A stretch of DNA of 64,000 nucleotides from Defluviitalea saccharophila. GTDB lineage: Bacteria; Bacillota; Clostridia; Lachnospirales; Defluviitaleaceae. The stretch is from assembly GCF_038396635.1 (NCBI RefSeq), contig NZ_CP121687.1:2780592-2844591 (forward strand). Direction: 5' to 3'. The notes under the pieces are model-generated. The model was not told the DNA's origin. It ran no database searches and saw only the letters and a list, made by a program, of their open reading frames with translations. A program made the translations under genes and the position numbers. Of this stretch, positions 44,895-52,465 are shown piece after piece (position 1 is the stretch's first letter; each line of letters opens with the position of its first letter).

Positions 44895-44929
44895 GAACTG
44901 CCTGGTCGTAAAGACTAGGCAGTTTTTTT
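44895..44929 (+). terminator. Terminator after tRNA-Thr
   Basis: AACTGCC-GGTC (44896-44907) pairs with GAC-AGGCAGTT (44913-44924), followed by seven Ts. It overlaps the last codons of the convergent gerAB-like gene, so it may also serve that gene. Confidence 0.9.
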
Positions 44930-46000
44930 GCGTATCCGAAAAATTAACATCATAAAAAAAGGTACTATGACAAAATTAAATAAGCAAATATAGGAAAAGT
45001 AGTTAAGATATTTAAATAAATTGAACAGATTATTTGATAGAGAAAGTGCACCGATTAATACCAACAGGCTGGTGGTATATATAACGTATTTATCATGCAG
45101 TTTTATGTAGTGCAGTATTTTCATCAGAGCATAAAAGGTTAATACATATTTGATATACCATCCTCCAAGAATCTGAAGCATAACAAAGAACTCGCCGCTT
45201 TCTAAAAAATGTGCCAGGTCAACCAGTTGGGTCTGCAGCAGTTTGGGATAAGACATGGTATTCAGGTAACGGATATCAAAGGTAACAGTAATCCCTACAA
45301 TCGCAACGATTTCGATTTGAATAATAAATAACATTACAAGCAGCTCATGTTTTACCAGATTCTTTTTATTATCCAGGTCTTCTAAATACGGAAAGCTAAT
45401 GGAGAGACATCCGTATAAACCTATGGACTGGAAAAAAGATTTAATCAGTCCTGGAGTTACTCCATTCCTAAGTATAGGAAGCAAGTAGTTGAAATGCTTA
45501 TACTTAGAAGTAAGTATAGCTAAATTGATTCCTGAAAGTGTCACAAGTATCATTGAAATTATCGTAGCAATCATGATAGCGGCTCTGCCCTTTTTGACTG
45601 TATATATTGCTGGAAAAACAAAAAATAATACAATATACCAGGTAGGTGTCTCCAGCAGCATATTCGTATGCATAGAATTGGCTTCCACCGAGGCACTTTC
45701 AAGCAAGGTTAAGAATAGTGTAAGTCCATATAGTATTATAAAGAAATTACCTAAGTATTTCCCAGCAGCACCGCAGTATATTTTATGTAGATTATAGCAG
45801 TTTGTTTTTTTAAAAGAAGAAAACATAAACCAAGCATAAAAAAATATCACAACAGAAGAAATAATAAAGGCAATCCAGGTATCTCTTCCGCCGCTTCGTG
45901 TAAAGACAGTGGGATAGGTTTTCAGAGATACAATGGTTGTACCCATAAGTACAAATGCTAAATGTTTTGTATTGAATCTATCTATAAGAATCACCCCCAA
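44915..46000 (-). CDS. Spore germination receptor subunit B, GerAB-type permease
   Basis: The 361-residue protein has about ten membrane helices and belongs to the endospore germination permease group (APC superfamily). It would form the channel-like B subunit of a germinant receptor in the spore inner membrane. The N-terminal block RFNTKHLAFVLMGTTIVS is family-like. The start is uncertain: the G-rich ribosome binding site GGGGGTG overlaps the TTG at 46000 and GTG at 45994, so a start slightly inside, or a non-ATG start, is possible. It is divergent from the gerAA-gerAC pair, unlike the usual A-B-C operon. The leader is complementary to the C-rich RNA at 51404. Confidence 0.88.
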   Translation of the reverse strand: MGVILIDRFNTKHLAFVLMGTTIVSLKTYPTVFTRSGGRDTWIAFIISSVVIFFYAWFMFSSFKKTNCYNLHKIYCGAAGKYLGNFFIILYGLTLFLTLLESASVEANSMHTNMLLETPTWYIVLFFVFPAIYTVKKGRAAIMIATIISMILVTLSGINLAILTSKYKHFNYLLPILRNGVTPGLIKSFFQSIGLYGCLSISFPYLEDLDNKKNLVKHELLVMLFIIQIEIVAIVGITVTFDIRYLNTMSYPKLLQTQLVDLAHFLESGEFFVMLQILGGWYIKYVLTFYALMKILHYIKLHDKYVIYTTSLLVLIGALSLSNNLFNLFKYLNYFSYICLFNFVIVPFFMMLIFRIRKKTA

Positions 46001-46005
46001 AATTT

Positions 46006-46037
46006 GTATATCATTTAACTATTATTTACCATATTTA
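46006..46037 (+). promoter_or_regulatory. Possible sigma-G-like promoter of gerAA-gerAC
   Basis: GTATA (46006-46010) and CATATTTA (46030-46037) are spaced by 19 bases and resemble the pair upstream of the 45-residue protein at 43691. gerA operons are forespore genes in Bacillus. The spacing is one base longer than ideal. Confidence 0.4.
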
Positions 46038-46082
46038 TGAATAATATTCTTAAGCAAACAAATAATAATAAGGGTGAGATAT

Positions 46083-47480
46083 ATGGTAAATAATTTAATT
46101 GCGCTTCAGTCAATATTTCAAAACAATTCAGATTTTCAAATAAGAGACATTCAAACGAAATCAGGAAATATTTATCTCATATTTATCGAAACAGTTTCTG
46201 ATTACGATATTATCAGCAAAGCGATTATAAAACCTATCATAGAGCAAAAAGATCATCTTTTAAGCATAGAGCAAATAGAAAAAGATGTCATTACACTAGG
46301 TCATTTAGAAAGAATTTCGTCCATTGATGAGGCAGTCAACCAAATTCTATCCGGGAATACGGTCTTAATCTTTGATAATACTGAAGACATGCTCTATTGC
46401 GATACTAAGAAAACAGCAACGAGAGCAATAGAAGTTCCTCCTACTGAATCCGTTATCAAAGGCCCCAGGGAAGGGTTAACAGAAAATCTCAATACGAATC
46501 TTTCACTTATAAGAAAAAGGCTGACGACTAAGGACTTAAAATGTGAATCTCTTTTATTGGGGAAGGAAGTTACTACAGAAGTGATGATTTTATATATAGA
46601 AGGGTCTGCACCGAAAAGACTGCTTAATCACGTGAGAAAAAGTTTAAAAAATATTGATGTAAATTTTGTTCAGCAATCCAACTATTTAATAGAGCAATTA
46701 CAGGATAAACCCAGTGCCTTTGATACCGTAGGATATACAGAAAAACCTGATGTTTTTGCATCCAGACTGGCGGAAGGTAGAGTTGGAATTCTTGTGGAAG
46801 GAGACCCTTTTGGCATTACAGTTCCGCATTTTTTTATTGAAAATTTTCAGACGCCTAATGATTATAATGTAAATAAATATTTTGCAAACTATGTAAGAAT
46901 GATTAGATGGATTGGATTTATCATCGCACTTTTGCTTCCACCAATATATATTGCTTTAACAACGCACCATTTCAGTTTAATTCCGCCCTTGTTTCTTTTT
47001 AGACTGGCAATTGCAAGAGCGGCTATACCGTTTCCGATTTTCTTAGAAATCTTAATGATGATGTTTTTCTTTCAGCTTTTAAGAGAAGCAGGAGTAAGGC
47101 TTCCCCAGTCCATTGGGCAGGCCATTAGTATTGTAGGGGCGTTAATTTTAGGAGACACAGCGGTACAATCGGGTTTGGCATCTACTGTTGCGGTATTGTT
47201 AGTCGCGCTAACGTCTCTTTCTGCGTTTTTGGTTCCAAACATTTTTGGAGCAATTGCCATATGGACTGATATATTGATACTGTTTTCAAGCCTTTTAGGA
47301 CTTCCGGGCTTTTTTATCGGATTTTTGATATTCTTATCGCATCTTTCAAACTTAACCAGTTGTGGATATCCTTATTTATACCCTCTGGGTACTGTCAATA
47401 TCCTTAAATTAAAAGATAAAATTTTTCGAGATAATCTAAAAGCTATATCCCATTCATTTATTGATGAGGATGATGAATAA
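46083..47480 (+). CDS. Spore germination receptor subunit A, GerAA-type
   Basis: The protein (465 residues) has the GerA family layout: a soluble N-terminal half of about 270 residues and a C-terminal half with five or so membrane helices. Family motifs are EGPREGLTENL in the form GPREGLTENLNTNLSLIRKR near residue 130, VEGDPFGITVPHFF near 240, and FPIFLEILMM. It is the germinant-sensing A subunit in the spore inner membrane. AAGGGTGAG upstream fixes the ATG at 46083. The stop shares one base with the next start (TAATG), so A and C are coupled. Confidence 0.93.
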   Translation: MVNNLIALQSIFQNNSDFQIRDIQTKSGNIYLIFIETVSDYDIISKAIIKPIIEQKDHLLSIEQIEKDVITLGHLERISSIDEAVNQILSGNTVLIFDNTEDMLYCDTKKTATRAIEVPPTESVIKGPREGLTENLNTNLSLIRKRLTTKDLKCESLLLGKEVTTEVMILYIEGSAPKRLLNHVRKSLKNIDVNFVQQSNYLIEQLQDKPSAFDTVGYTEKPDVFASRLAEGRVGILVEGDPFGITVPHFFIENFQTPNDYNVNKYFANYVRMIRWIGFIIALLLPPIYIALTTHHFSLIPPLFLFRLAIARAAIPFPIFLEILMMMFFFQLLREAGVRLPQSIGQAISIVGALILGDTAVQSGLASTVAVLLVALTSLSAFLVPNIFGAIAIWTDILILFSSLLGLPGFFIGFLIFLSHLSNLTSCGYPYLYPLGTVNILKLKDKIFRDNLKAISHSFIDEDDE

Positions 47481-48598
47481 TGAAGCTAAAAATGATTCTT
47501 TGCTCTCTTATATGTATGACATTATTAAGCGGCTGTTTTAACTATCAGGATATAGATAGAGCAATATTTTCAACAGCCATGATTATTGATGTGAATGAAG
47601 ATAAGAATGTGGTATTATACTCAGAGGTTTTTCATACATATAGAAGCAAAGAAAACAATTCAGAAACAGGAACTCGTTTAATATTCTCATCTACAGGCAA
47701 AACCTTGTTTGAGGCGGTAAGAAATCAAAATAAGACTGCCAGTAATAAGATTAACTTTGAACAAAATAAAGTCATTATATTTACTAAAAGGGCTGCCGAA
47801 TACGGTATAGATCATTTTATTGATTTTCTTAACAGAGATCAGGAGCTTTTGTTAAGACAGTATATACTGTTATTCGAAGGTGATCCAAAGGAGCTTATTC
47901 AGCTTACCATAAAACAAGAAGAATACCTCGGATTATATATTTATGACCTGGTACGCAATGAGATTGTGTCGAAATTTTATGATATTTTTCAGGTGTATGA
48001 GTATTTAAACAACAGATATATTGGTAATTCTATTGAAGTAATGGGTATTCTTAAGATAAAAGAAGAAGCCCTTGAAGATGATGTTTCAATAGAGGGAGCA
48101 GGCATATTAAAAGATGGAAAAATGATAGAAAAGATGGAACCTGAAGATGCAAATATATATAACGGGATGATGGGGCAAGGTACAATACGGCTTATTATCC
48201 TTCCTCATCCGACGATTCAGGGGAAAAACATTACTCTGGAAATACTGGATTGTAAAATACAAAGTTCAGTTACTTATGATAATGATAAAATAACCCTAAA
48301 AAAGGATATTAAATTTAAAGTAAGCTTTGGAGAATCAGAGTATTCCATTGACTTAGATGACCCGAAAATTCTTAAAAAAATAGAAAAAGAAGCAGAAGAA
48401 CAGACAAAAAAAAGGTATACCGAGTTCTTCGAAAAATATAAAGAAAAAGGCTTAGATATTTTTAGAATACAGGAAATGTTATCAAGAAAATATCCCCATA
48501 TAGAGATCAAGGATCCGATAGAGATAACAGAATTAAAACTAGTAGTGGATCTAGACATTGAAGGAAGCTCCGATGTCCAGGAGCTTAAAAGAGAATAG
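47480..48598 (+). CDS. Spore germination lipoprotein, Ger(x)C family
   Basis: A 372-residue lipoprotein. The signal peptide ends in the lipobox LLSGC, with cysteine 19 as the lipid site, and FNYQDIDRA follows as in GerAC proteins. It is the C subunit of the receptor, anchored on the outer face of the spore inner membrane. The C-terminal region with EEQTKKRYTEFFEKYKEKGLD is typical. It is coupled to gerAA by a one-base overlap, and no B subunit lies between them. Confidence 0.92.
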   Translation: MKLKMILCSLICMTLLSGCFNYQDIDRAIFSTAMIIDVNEDKNVVLYSEVFHTYRSKENNSETGTRLIFSSTGKTLFEAVRNQNKTASNKINFEQNKVIIFTKRAAEYGIDHFIDFLNRDQELLLRQYILLFEGDPKELIQLTIKQEEYLGLYIYDLVRNEIVSKFYDIFQVYEYLNNRYIGNSIEVMGILKIKEEALEDDVSIEGAGILKDGKMIEKMEPEDANIYNGMMGQGTIRLIILPHPTIQGKNITLEILDCKIQSSVTYDNDKITLKKDIKFKVSFGESEYSIDLDDPKILKKIEKEAEEQTKKRYTEFFEKYKEKGLDIFRIQEMLSRKYPHIEIKDPIEITELKLVVDLDIEGSSDVQELKRE

Positions 48599-48604
48599 TG
48601 TTCT

Positions 48605-48638
48605 TAAAAATGGCTCTTAAACAAGAGCTGTTTTTATT
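48605..48638 (+). terminator. Terminator after gerAC
   Basis: AAAAATGGCTCTT pairs with AAGAGCTGTTTTT around a short loop and is followed by T-rich sequence. An extended -10 element TGTTATAAT (48664-48672) downstream probably starts the next gene. Confidence 0.85.
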
Positions 48639-48753
48639 TTTATTTTAATTTTTTTGGCGATAATGTTATAATAAATAGATGTGAATAAAATTAACTTTTA
48701 TTGAAAAATGGGCAAGCTTAGTATAGATAGAAACAAGATTAGGAGTTGAAGTT

Positions 48754-51219
48754 ATGGATTCATATTTTCATAAATTTATTAAATTTATTACAAGCCGATT
48801 ATTTATTCTCGCCTTTGGCTTTTTTATAATATTTTTCATATTGGGAGTACATTTGTTCAAGCTCCAAATTATTGAAGGAGAGTATCATCAAAGCAAAGTT
48901 AATACCAACGTTTTGAGAGAATTACCTATTTCCGCCCCTAGAGGTACGATATATGACCGATACGGCAAGCCTTTGGCAGTGAACAAATTTGCTATGAGTA
49001 TCAAATTAGATCCCAGCATTGATGTTGACAACCGTGATGAAGTGCTGCTGAATTTAATTAAATTGCTGGAAAAAAACAATGAAAAGATGATTGACGAGCT
49101 TCCTTTATCCTCTGAAAAACCTTTTGAATTCCAAACTACTGATAATGAGGAACTTAGATGGAAAGAAGAAGTATTCGGCAAAGAAAGAAGTAAATTAACA
49201 AAAGAGCAGCTTGCCATGAAGGGGGACGATTTTTTCCAGGAATTAAGAAACTTCTTTGGTATTGATCCTGCTTTAAGTGACAAAGATGCCAGAAAAGTTC
49301 TTTCATTAAGATATTCTCTCCATCAAAAACGCTACAGAAAATATCAGCCTATAACCGTTGCAACGGATATAAAGGATAAGACAATAGCCGAACTGGAAGA
49401 AAATTATGATAAATATCCCGGTTTTTATATTGATATTGAAGCCGTAAGGTATTACCCTGAGGGAGAGTTGGTCAGCCATATCATAGGATATACTGGCAAA
49501 ATCACTCAGGAACAATATGAGTCTTTAAAAGATCAAGGATATAATCAGGATGATGTTGTTGGAAGAATAGGCATTGAAAAAGAGATGGAACTTTATCTTA
49601 GAGGTAAGGAAGGGACGACTTCAGTAGAAGTAGATCCACTAGGTCAAAGAAAGGAAGTTCATAAAGTTGAAAACCCTATACCGGGAGGAAAGGTATTTTT
49701 AACCTTGGATTTAGGGCTTCAAAAAAAGGTTGAAGAGATTTTAGTAAATAAGTTGACCGATATTATTTTATCAAGAATAGAAAAGTCCCCTACTAAATCC
49801 GAACCGCCTATATATATTCAAGATTTGCTTGCAGGAATGGTAAGTACGAATACAATTTCTACTGAAGAAATTCTTAAGGCACCATCGAATACAAAGCAAA
49901 AAGCCATAGCAGACAGACTAAAAAATAAGATCAAAAATATGAAAGATGAAGGGAAAAGTGAAGTCGAACTAGCCAAACAAGCCTTAATCGAGATGATCAA
50001 AACCAGAGAAATATCATCCAAAAATATGATTGGTGTTATGGTGGAGCAGAATGTCATAACAGCAGACGAGGATTTTAAAAAGAATCTGGAACGAGGCAAT
50101 ATATCTCCCATAGAAATTATGAAGGAAAGAATAAAGAACGGGGAAATCTCTCCCCATGAATTAGGGTTAGACCCCAGTACAGGTTCTGCAGTTGTAGTGG
50201 ATGTTCATTCAGGGGAAGTACTGAGTCTTGTAAGTTATCCAAGTTATGACAATAATAAATTTATTAACGGCATCAACTATGAATATTATAAAAAACTTCA
50301 AGGGGACCCCACCATTCCAATGTTCCCCAGGGCAACTCAGGGGAGAATGGCACCCGGTTCAACCTTTAAGATGGTTACAGCAATAGCGGGCTTGGAAGAA
50401 GGTGCAATAACGCCTACAGAGAGAATCAATGATAGAGGTATATATACAGATGCTGGTCTTCCCTATGCCAGATGTTGGATATATAATTCTTATCACGTCG
50501 GCCATGGACTGACAGATCTCAATAGAGCCTTAGAAGTATCCTGTAACTATTTCTTCTATGAAACTTCTTACAGGATGGCAAGAGCCAATGGAAAAAACGG
50601 AATAGAACAAAATGGATTAAATGTACTTAGAAAATATGCAAGTAAATTTGGATTGGATAGAAAAACAGGGATTGAGCTGGACGAATATGAACCAAAGTTA
50701 TCGGACCGAGACGTTATTCGCTCTGCAATCGGTCAGGGCACCCATAATTTTGCCCCTATTCACTTGGCAAGATATATTGCTACCTTAGCCAATGGGGGAA
50801 CCTTATATAATCTTCATATAGTTGATTCCGTAAAAACCTTTGAAGGGACGCCTATTATGAAGAAAGAGCCAGAAGTATTGGAGCAGTCAGAATTTGATCC
50901 TAAGCATTTACAGGCTATTTATAAAGGAATGCATGAAGTTACAGCTGGAAATGAAGGGACAGTTCGAAACATATTTAAAGATTTTCCGATTAAAGTTGCT
51001 GGAAAGACAGGAACTGCCCAAGAGCAGTTAAGCAGAGGCGAACATGCATGGTTTGTGGGATTTGCTCCATATGACGATCCTCAAATCGCAGTGGTTGTTG
51101 CGATTCCTTTCGGGTATTCTTCCAATTATCCTGCAGAGGTATTCAGAGATATTGTAGGGGAATATTTCGGGATCAATAAGGAATACGATAAAGCTTCCAT
51201 GGACAATCTATTACATTAG
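48754..51219 (+). CDS. PBP2-type peptidoglycan transpeptidase (class B)
   Basis: The protein (821 residues) has one N-terminal membrane helix, a dimerisation domain (RELPISAPRGTIYDRYG) and a C-terminal transpeptidase domain. The penicillin-binding motifs are S536-TF-K539, S596-C-N and K751-T-G. It cross-links peptidoglycan outside the membrane, in elongation or sporulation. About 130 extra residues, mostly charged helices, sit between the pedestal and the transpeptidase domain (near 49750-50160), making it longer than most PBP2 proteins. No rodA or mreBCD lies beside it. Promoter element TGTTATAAT lies upstream at 48664. Confidence 0.92.
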   Translation: MDSYFHKFIKFITSRLFILAFGFFIIFFILGVHLFKLQIIEGEYHQSKVNTNVLRELPISAPRGTIYDRYGKPLAVNKFAMSIKLDPSIDVDNRDEVLLNLIKLLEKNNEKMIDELPLSSEKPFEFQTTDNEELRWKEEVFGKERSKLTKEQLAMKGDDFFQELRNFFGIDPALSDKDARKVLSLRYSLHQKRYRKYQPITVATDIKDKTIAELEENYDKYPGFYIDIEAVRYYPEGELVSHIIGYTGKITQEQYESLKDQGYNQDDVVGRIGIEKEMELYLRGKEGTTSVEVDPLGQRKEVHKVENPIPGGKVFLTLDLGLQKKVEEILVNKLTDIILSRIEKSPTKSEPPIYIQDLLAGMVSTNTISTEEILKAPSNTKQKAIADRLKNKIKNMKDEGKSEVELAKQALIEMIKTREISSKNMIGVMVEQNVITADEDFKKNLERGNISPIEIMKERIKNGEISPHELGLDPSTGSAVVVDVHSGEVLSLVSYPSYDNNKFINGINYEYYKKLQGDPTIPMFPRATQGRMAPGSTFKMVTAIAGLEEGAITPTERINDRGIYTDAGLPYARCWIYNSYHVGHGLTDLNRALEVSCNYFFYETSYRMARANGKNGIEQNGLNVLRKYASKFGLDRKTGIELDEYEPKLSDRDVIRSAIGQGTHNFAPIHLARYIATLANGGTLYNLHIVDSVKTFEGTPIMKKEPEVLEQSEFDPKHLQAIYKGMHEVTAGNEGTVRNIFKDFPIKVAGKTGTAQEQLSRGEHAWFVGFAPYDDPQIAVVVAIPFGYSSNYPAEVFRDIVGEYFGINKEYDKASMDNLLH

Positions 51220-51231
51220 AGTCTGACAAAA

Positions 51232-51238
51232 TTCGACA
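51232..51238 (-). promoter_or_regulatory. Spo0A box 1
   Basis: TTCGACA on the plus strand is a perfect 0A box (TGTCGAA) on the minus strand, extended as TTTTGTCGAA. A degenerate second half-site, CGACAAG, follows at once. It lies 13 bases after the PBP2 stop. Confidence 0.5.
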
Positions 51239-51345
51239 AAACGACAAGATATAAGAAAGATGTTTTTTTGAGTCAGATTTTGTTTATTTTTCTTCGGTAT
51301 TTTTAAGTTCTGAGATTTTAACTATAAAAAATCACCTAAAAATTA

Positions 51346-51352
51346 TGTCGAA
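51346..51352 (+). promoter_or_regulatory. Spo0A box 2
   Basis: A perfect TGTCGAA on the plus strand, 40 bases before the -10 element at 51392 of the candidate small RNA. The position would suit an activator or a repressor. Confidence 0.5.
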
Positions 51353-51391
51353 TTGAATAATGTTTATGCACACTTACATTGAAGTTTCTGC

Positions 51392-51397
51392 TATAAT
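51392..51397 (+). promoter_or_regulatory. -10 element of the candidate small RNA
   Basis: A perfect TATAAT with no good -35 hexamer 17 bases upstream, which fits a promoter that needs an activator. The predicted transcription start is near 51404. Confidence 0.5.
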
Positions 51398-51403
51398 AAT
51401 ACC

Positions 51404-51518
51404 TGTAAGACCCCCCAATTGATTTAATTATATAAGCAGCAAAGTGAGTTGCTGCACCCCCCCAAAAAATTAATACCTTCTCCAGAAAAGCAGTGGAATT
51501 TCCACTGTTTTTCTTTTA
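51404..51518 (+). ncRNA. Candidate C-rich small regulatory RNA
   Basis: No open frame is present, but the interval has an RNA-gene layout: -10 element, C6 tract (51411-51416), a 7-bp hairpin GCAGCAA/TTGCTGC (51436-51442 with 51449-51455), a C7 tract (51457-51463), an A/T-rich linker, and a terminator stem CAGTGGAA/TTCCACTG (51491-51498 with 51500-51507) extended by A-U pairs into a T-run. Unpaired C-tracts next to hairpins are the mark of Firmicutes small RNAs that pair with G-rich ribosome binding sites. Three Spo0A boxes lie around it. The call is an inference from structure; expression is not known. Confidence 0.6.
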
Positions 51519-51560
51519 TGCAAAAAACTTCTTATAGCACCTTGACATATTTCTTTGTTT

Positions 51561-51567
51561 TTCGACA
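51561..51567 (-). promoter_or_regulatory. Spo0A box 3, next to a TTGACA element
   Basis: TTCGACA (TGTCGAA on the minus strand), again extended to TTTTGTCGAA, lies 13 bases after a TTGACA at 51542-51547. Bound Spo0A would overlap the -10 region of a promoter using that -35, and so would probably repress the gene at 51625. Confidence 0.5.
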
Positions 51568-51624
51568 AAACCTAGGATTAGAGCATTATGATTTTTAAGA
51601 ATATAAATCATGAGGAGATTGCCA

Positions 51625-52317
51625 ATGGAAACAAAAAATAATAATATTGTTCCGTCTTTTGCAATTTCACTGGAAGAAGTCGAAAACCGCATTCATGTTC
51701 TTGAGGAATTTATTAAGAAGTATATGATTAAAGGAGAAGACTATGGAGAGATCCCGGGAATTTCTAAGCCTACATTATTAAAACCGGGAGCAGAAAAACT
51801 CTGTGATGTATATGGTTTTGCCAAAATGGTGGAAGTAAAAAATCGAGTAGAAGATTGGGAAAAGGGATTTTTTCACTATGAAGTAGAAGTGACATTAATC
51901 AATAAAAGAAATAATCTCATCGAAGCCCAAGGGGTGGGGTCATGCAATTCAAAAGAGAGAAAATATAGATACCAAGATCCTTATACTATTGTCAACACCA
52001 TTCTTAAGATGGCTAAGAAACGAGCACTTATTGATGCAGTATTGTCGGCAACCCGTTCATCCGGTATTTTTACTCAGGATGTAGAAGATATGGATATAGT
52101 AGAAGAAGTGATAAAACCCAGCAGTGAGAAACAAAGAAAATATATTTATAATTTATCCAAGGAAAAACATTTGGATGAAGAGCAGTTAAGAACTTTGTGC
52201 AGCAGCGTTATTGGAGAAGATAAACCAAGCAAAGATTGGAGCAGCGAAGAAGCAAGTAAAATCATCGCAGCTCTTCAAAATACACCAAATCCATCAATGA
52301 TTTTAAACACCCATTAG
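51625..52317 (+). CDS. Phage-type protein of unknown function
   Basis: A 230-residue soluble protein. KGEDYGEIPGISKPTLLKPG (residues ~36-55) and EAQGVGSCNSKERKYR (~100-115) form a domain I associate with phage- and plasmid-encoded hypothetical proteins. The C-terminal ~60 residues (SEKQRKYIYNLSKEK, SSEEASKIIAALQ) match a helical module often found at the end of phage single-strand annealing proteins. A DNA-recombination role is possible but not shown. AGGAGA six bases upstream fixes the ATG at 51625. No other phage gene is nearby. The upstream region has Spo0A boxes. Confidence 0.6.
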   Translation: METKNNNIVPSFAISLEEVENRIHVLEEFIKKYMIKGEDYGEIPGISKPTLLKPGAEKLCDVYGFAKMVEVKNRVEDWEKGFFHYEVEVTLINKRNNLIEAQGVGSCNSKERKYRYQDPYTIVNTILKMAKKRALIDAVLSATRSSGIFTQDVEDMDIVEEVIKPSSEKQRKYIYNLSKEKHLDEEQLRTLCSSVIGEDKPSKDWSSEEASKIIAALQNTPNPSMILNTH

Positions 52318-52350
52318 AGCAGCCGGAAGATCGTTTCAATCGGCTGTTTT
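52318..52350 (+). terminator. Terminator after the phage-type gene
   Basis: CAGCCG pairs with CGGCTG (52340-52345) over a 17-base loop and runs into TTTTATT. Confidence 0.7.
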
Positions 52351-52369
52351 ATTGTGTAAACAACTACCA

Positions 52370-52398
52370 TAGACAATTTTGAAGAAATGTATTATACT
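52370..52398 (+). promoter_or_regulatory. Promoter of the ftsH-like gene
   Basis: TAGACA (52370-52375) and TATACT (52393-52398) are 17 bases apart. The predicted start gives a leader of about 60 bases before the GTG at 52466. Confidence 0.6.
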
Positions 52399-52465
52399 GT
52401 AAAATATATTATGTAAACTAAGAATATTGATTTTATATGCAAAAGATCTCAGGGGAGGTTATGTC

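Noticed and set aside
51625-52317. A prophage at 51.6-52.3 kb
   Set aside because: Only one phage-type protein is present; no integrase, terminase, capsid or att repeats are seen nearby.
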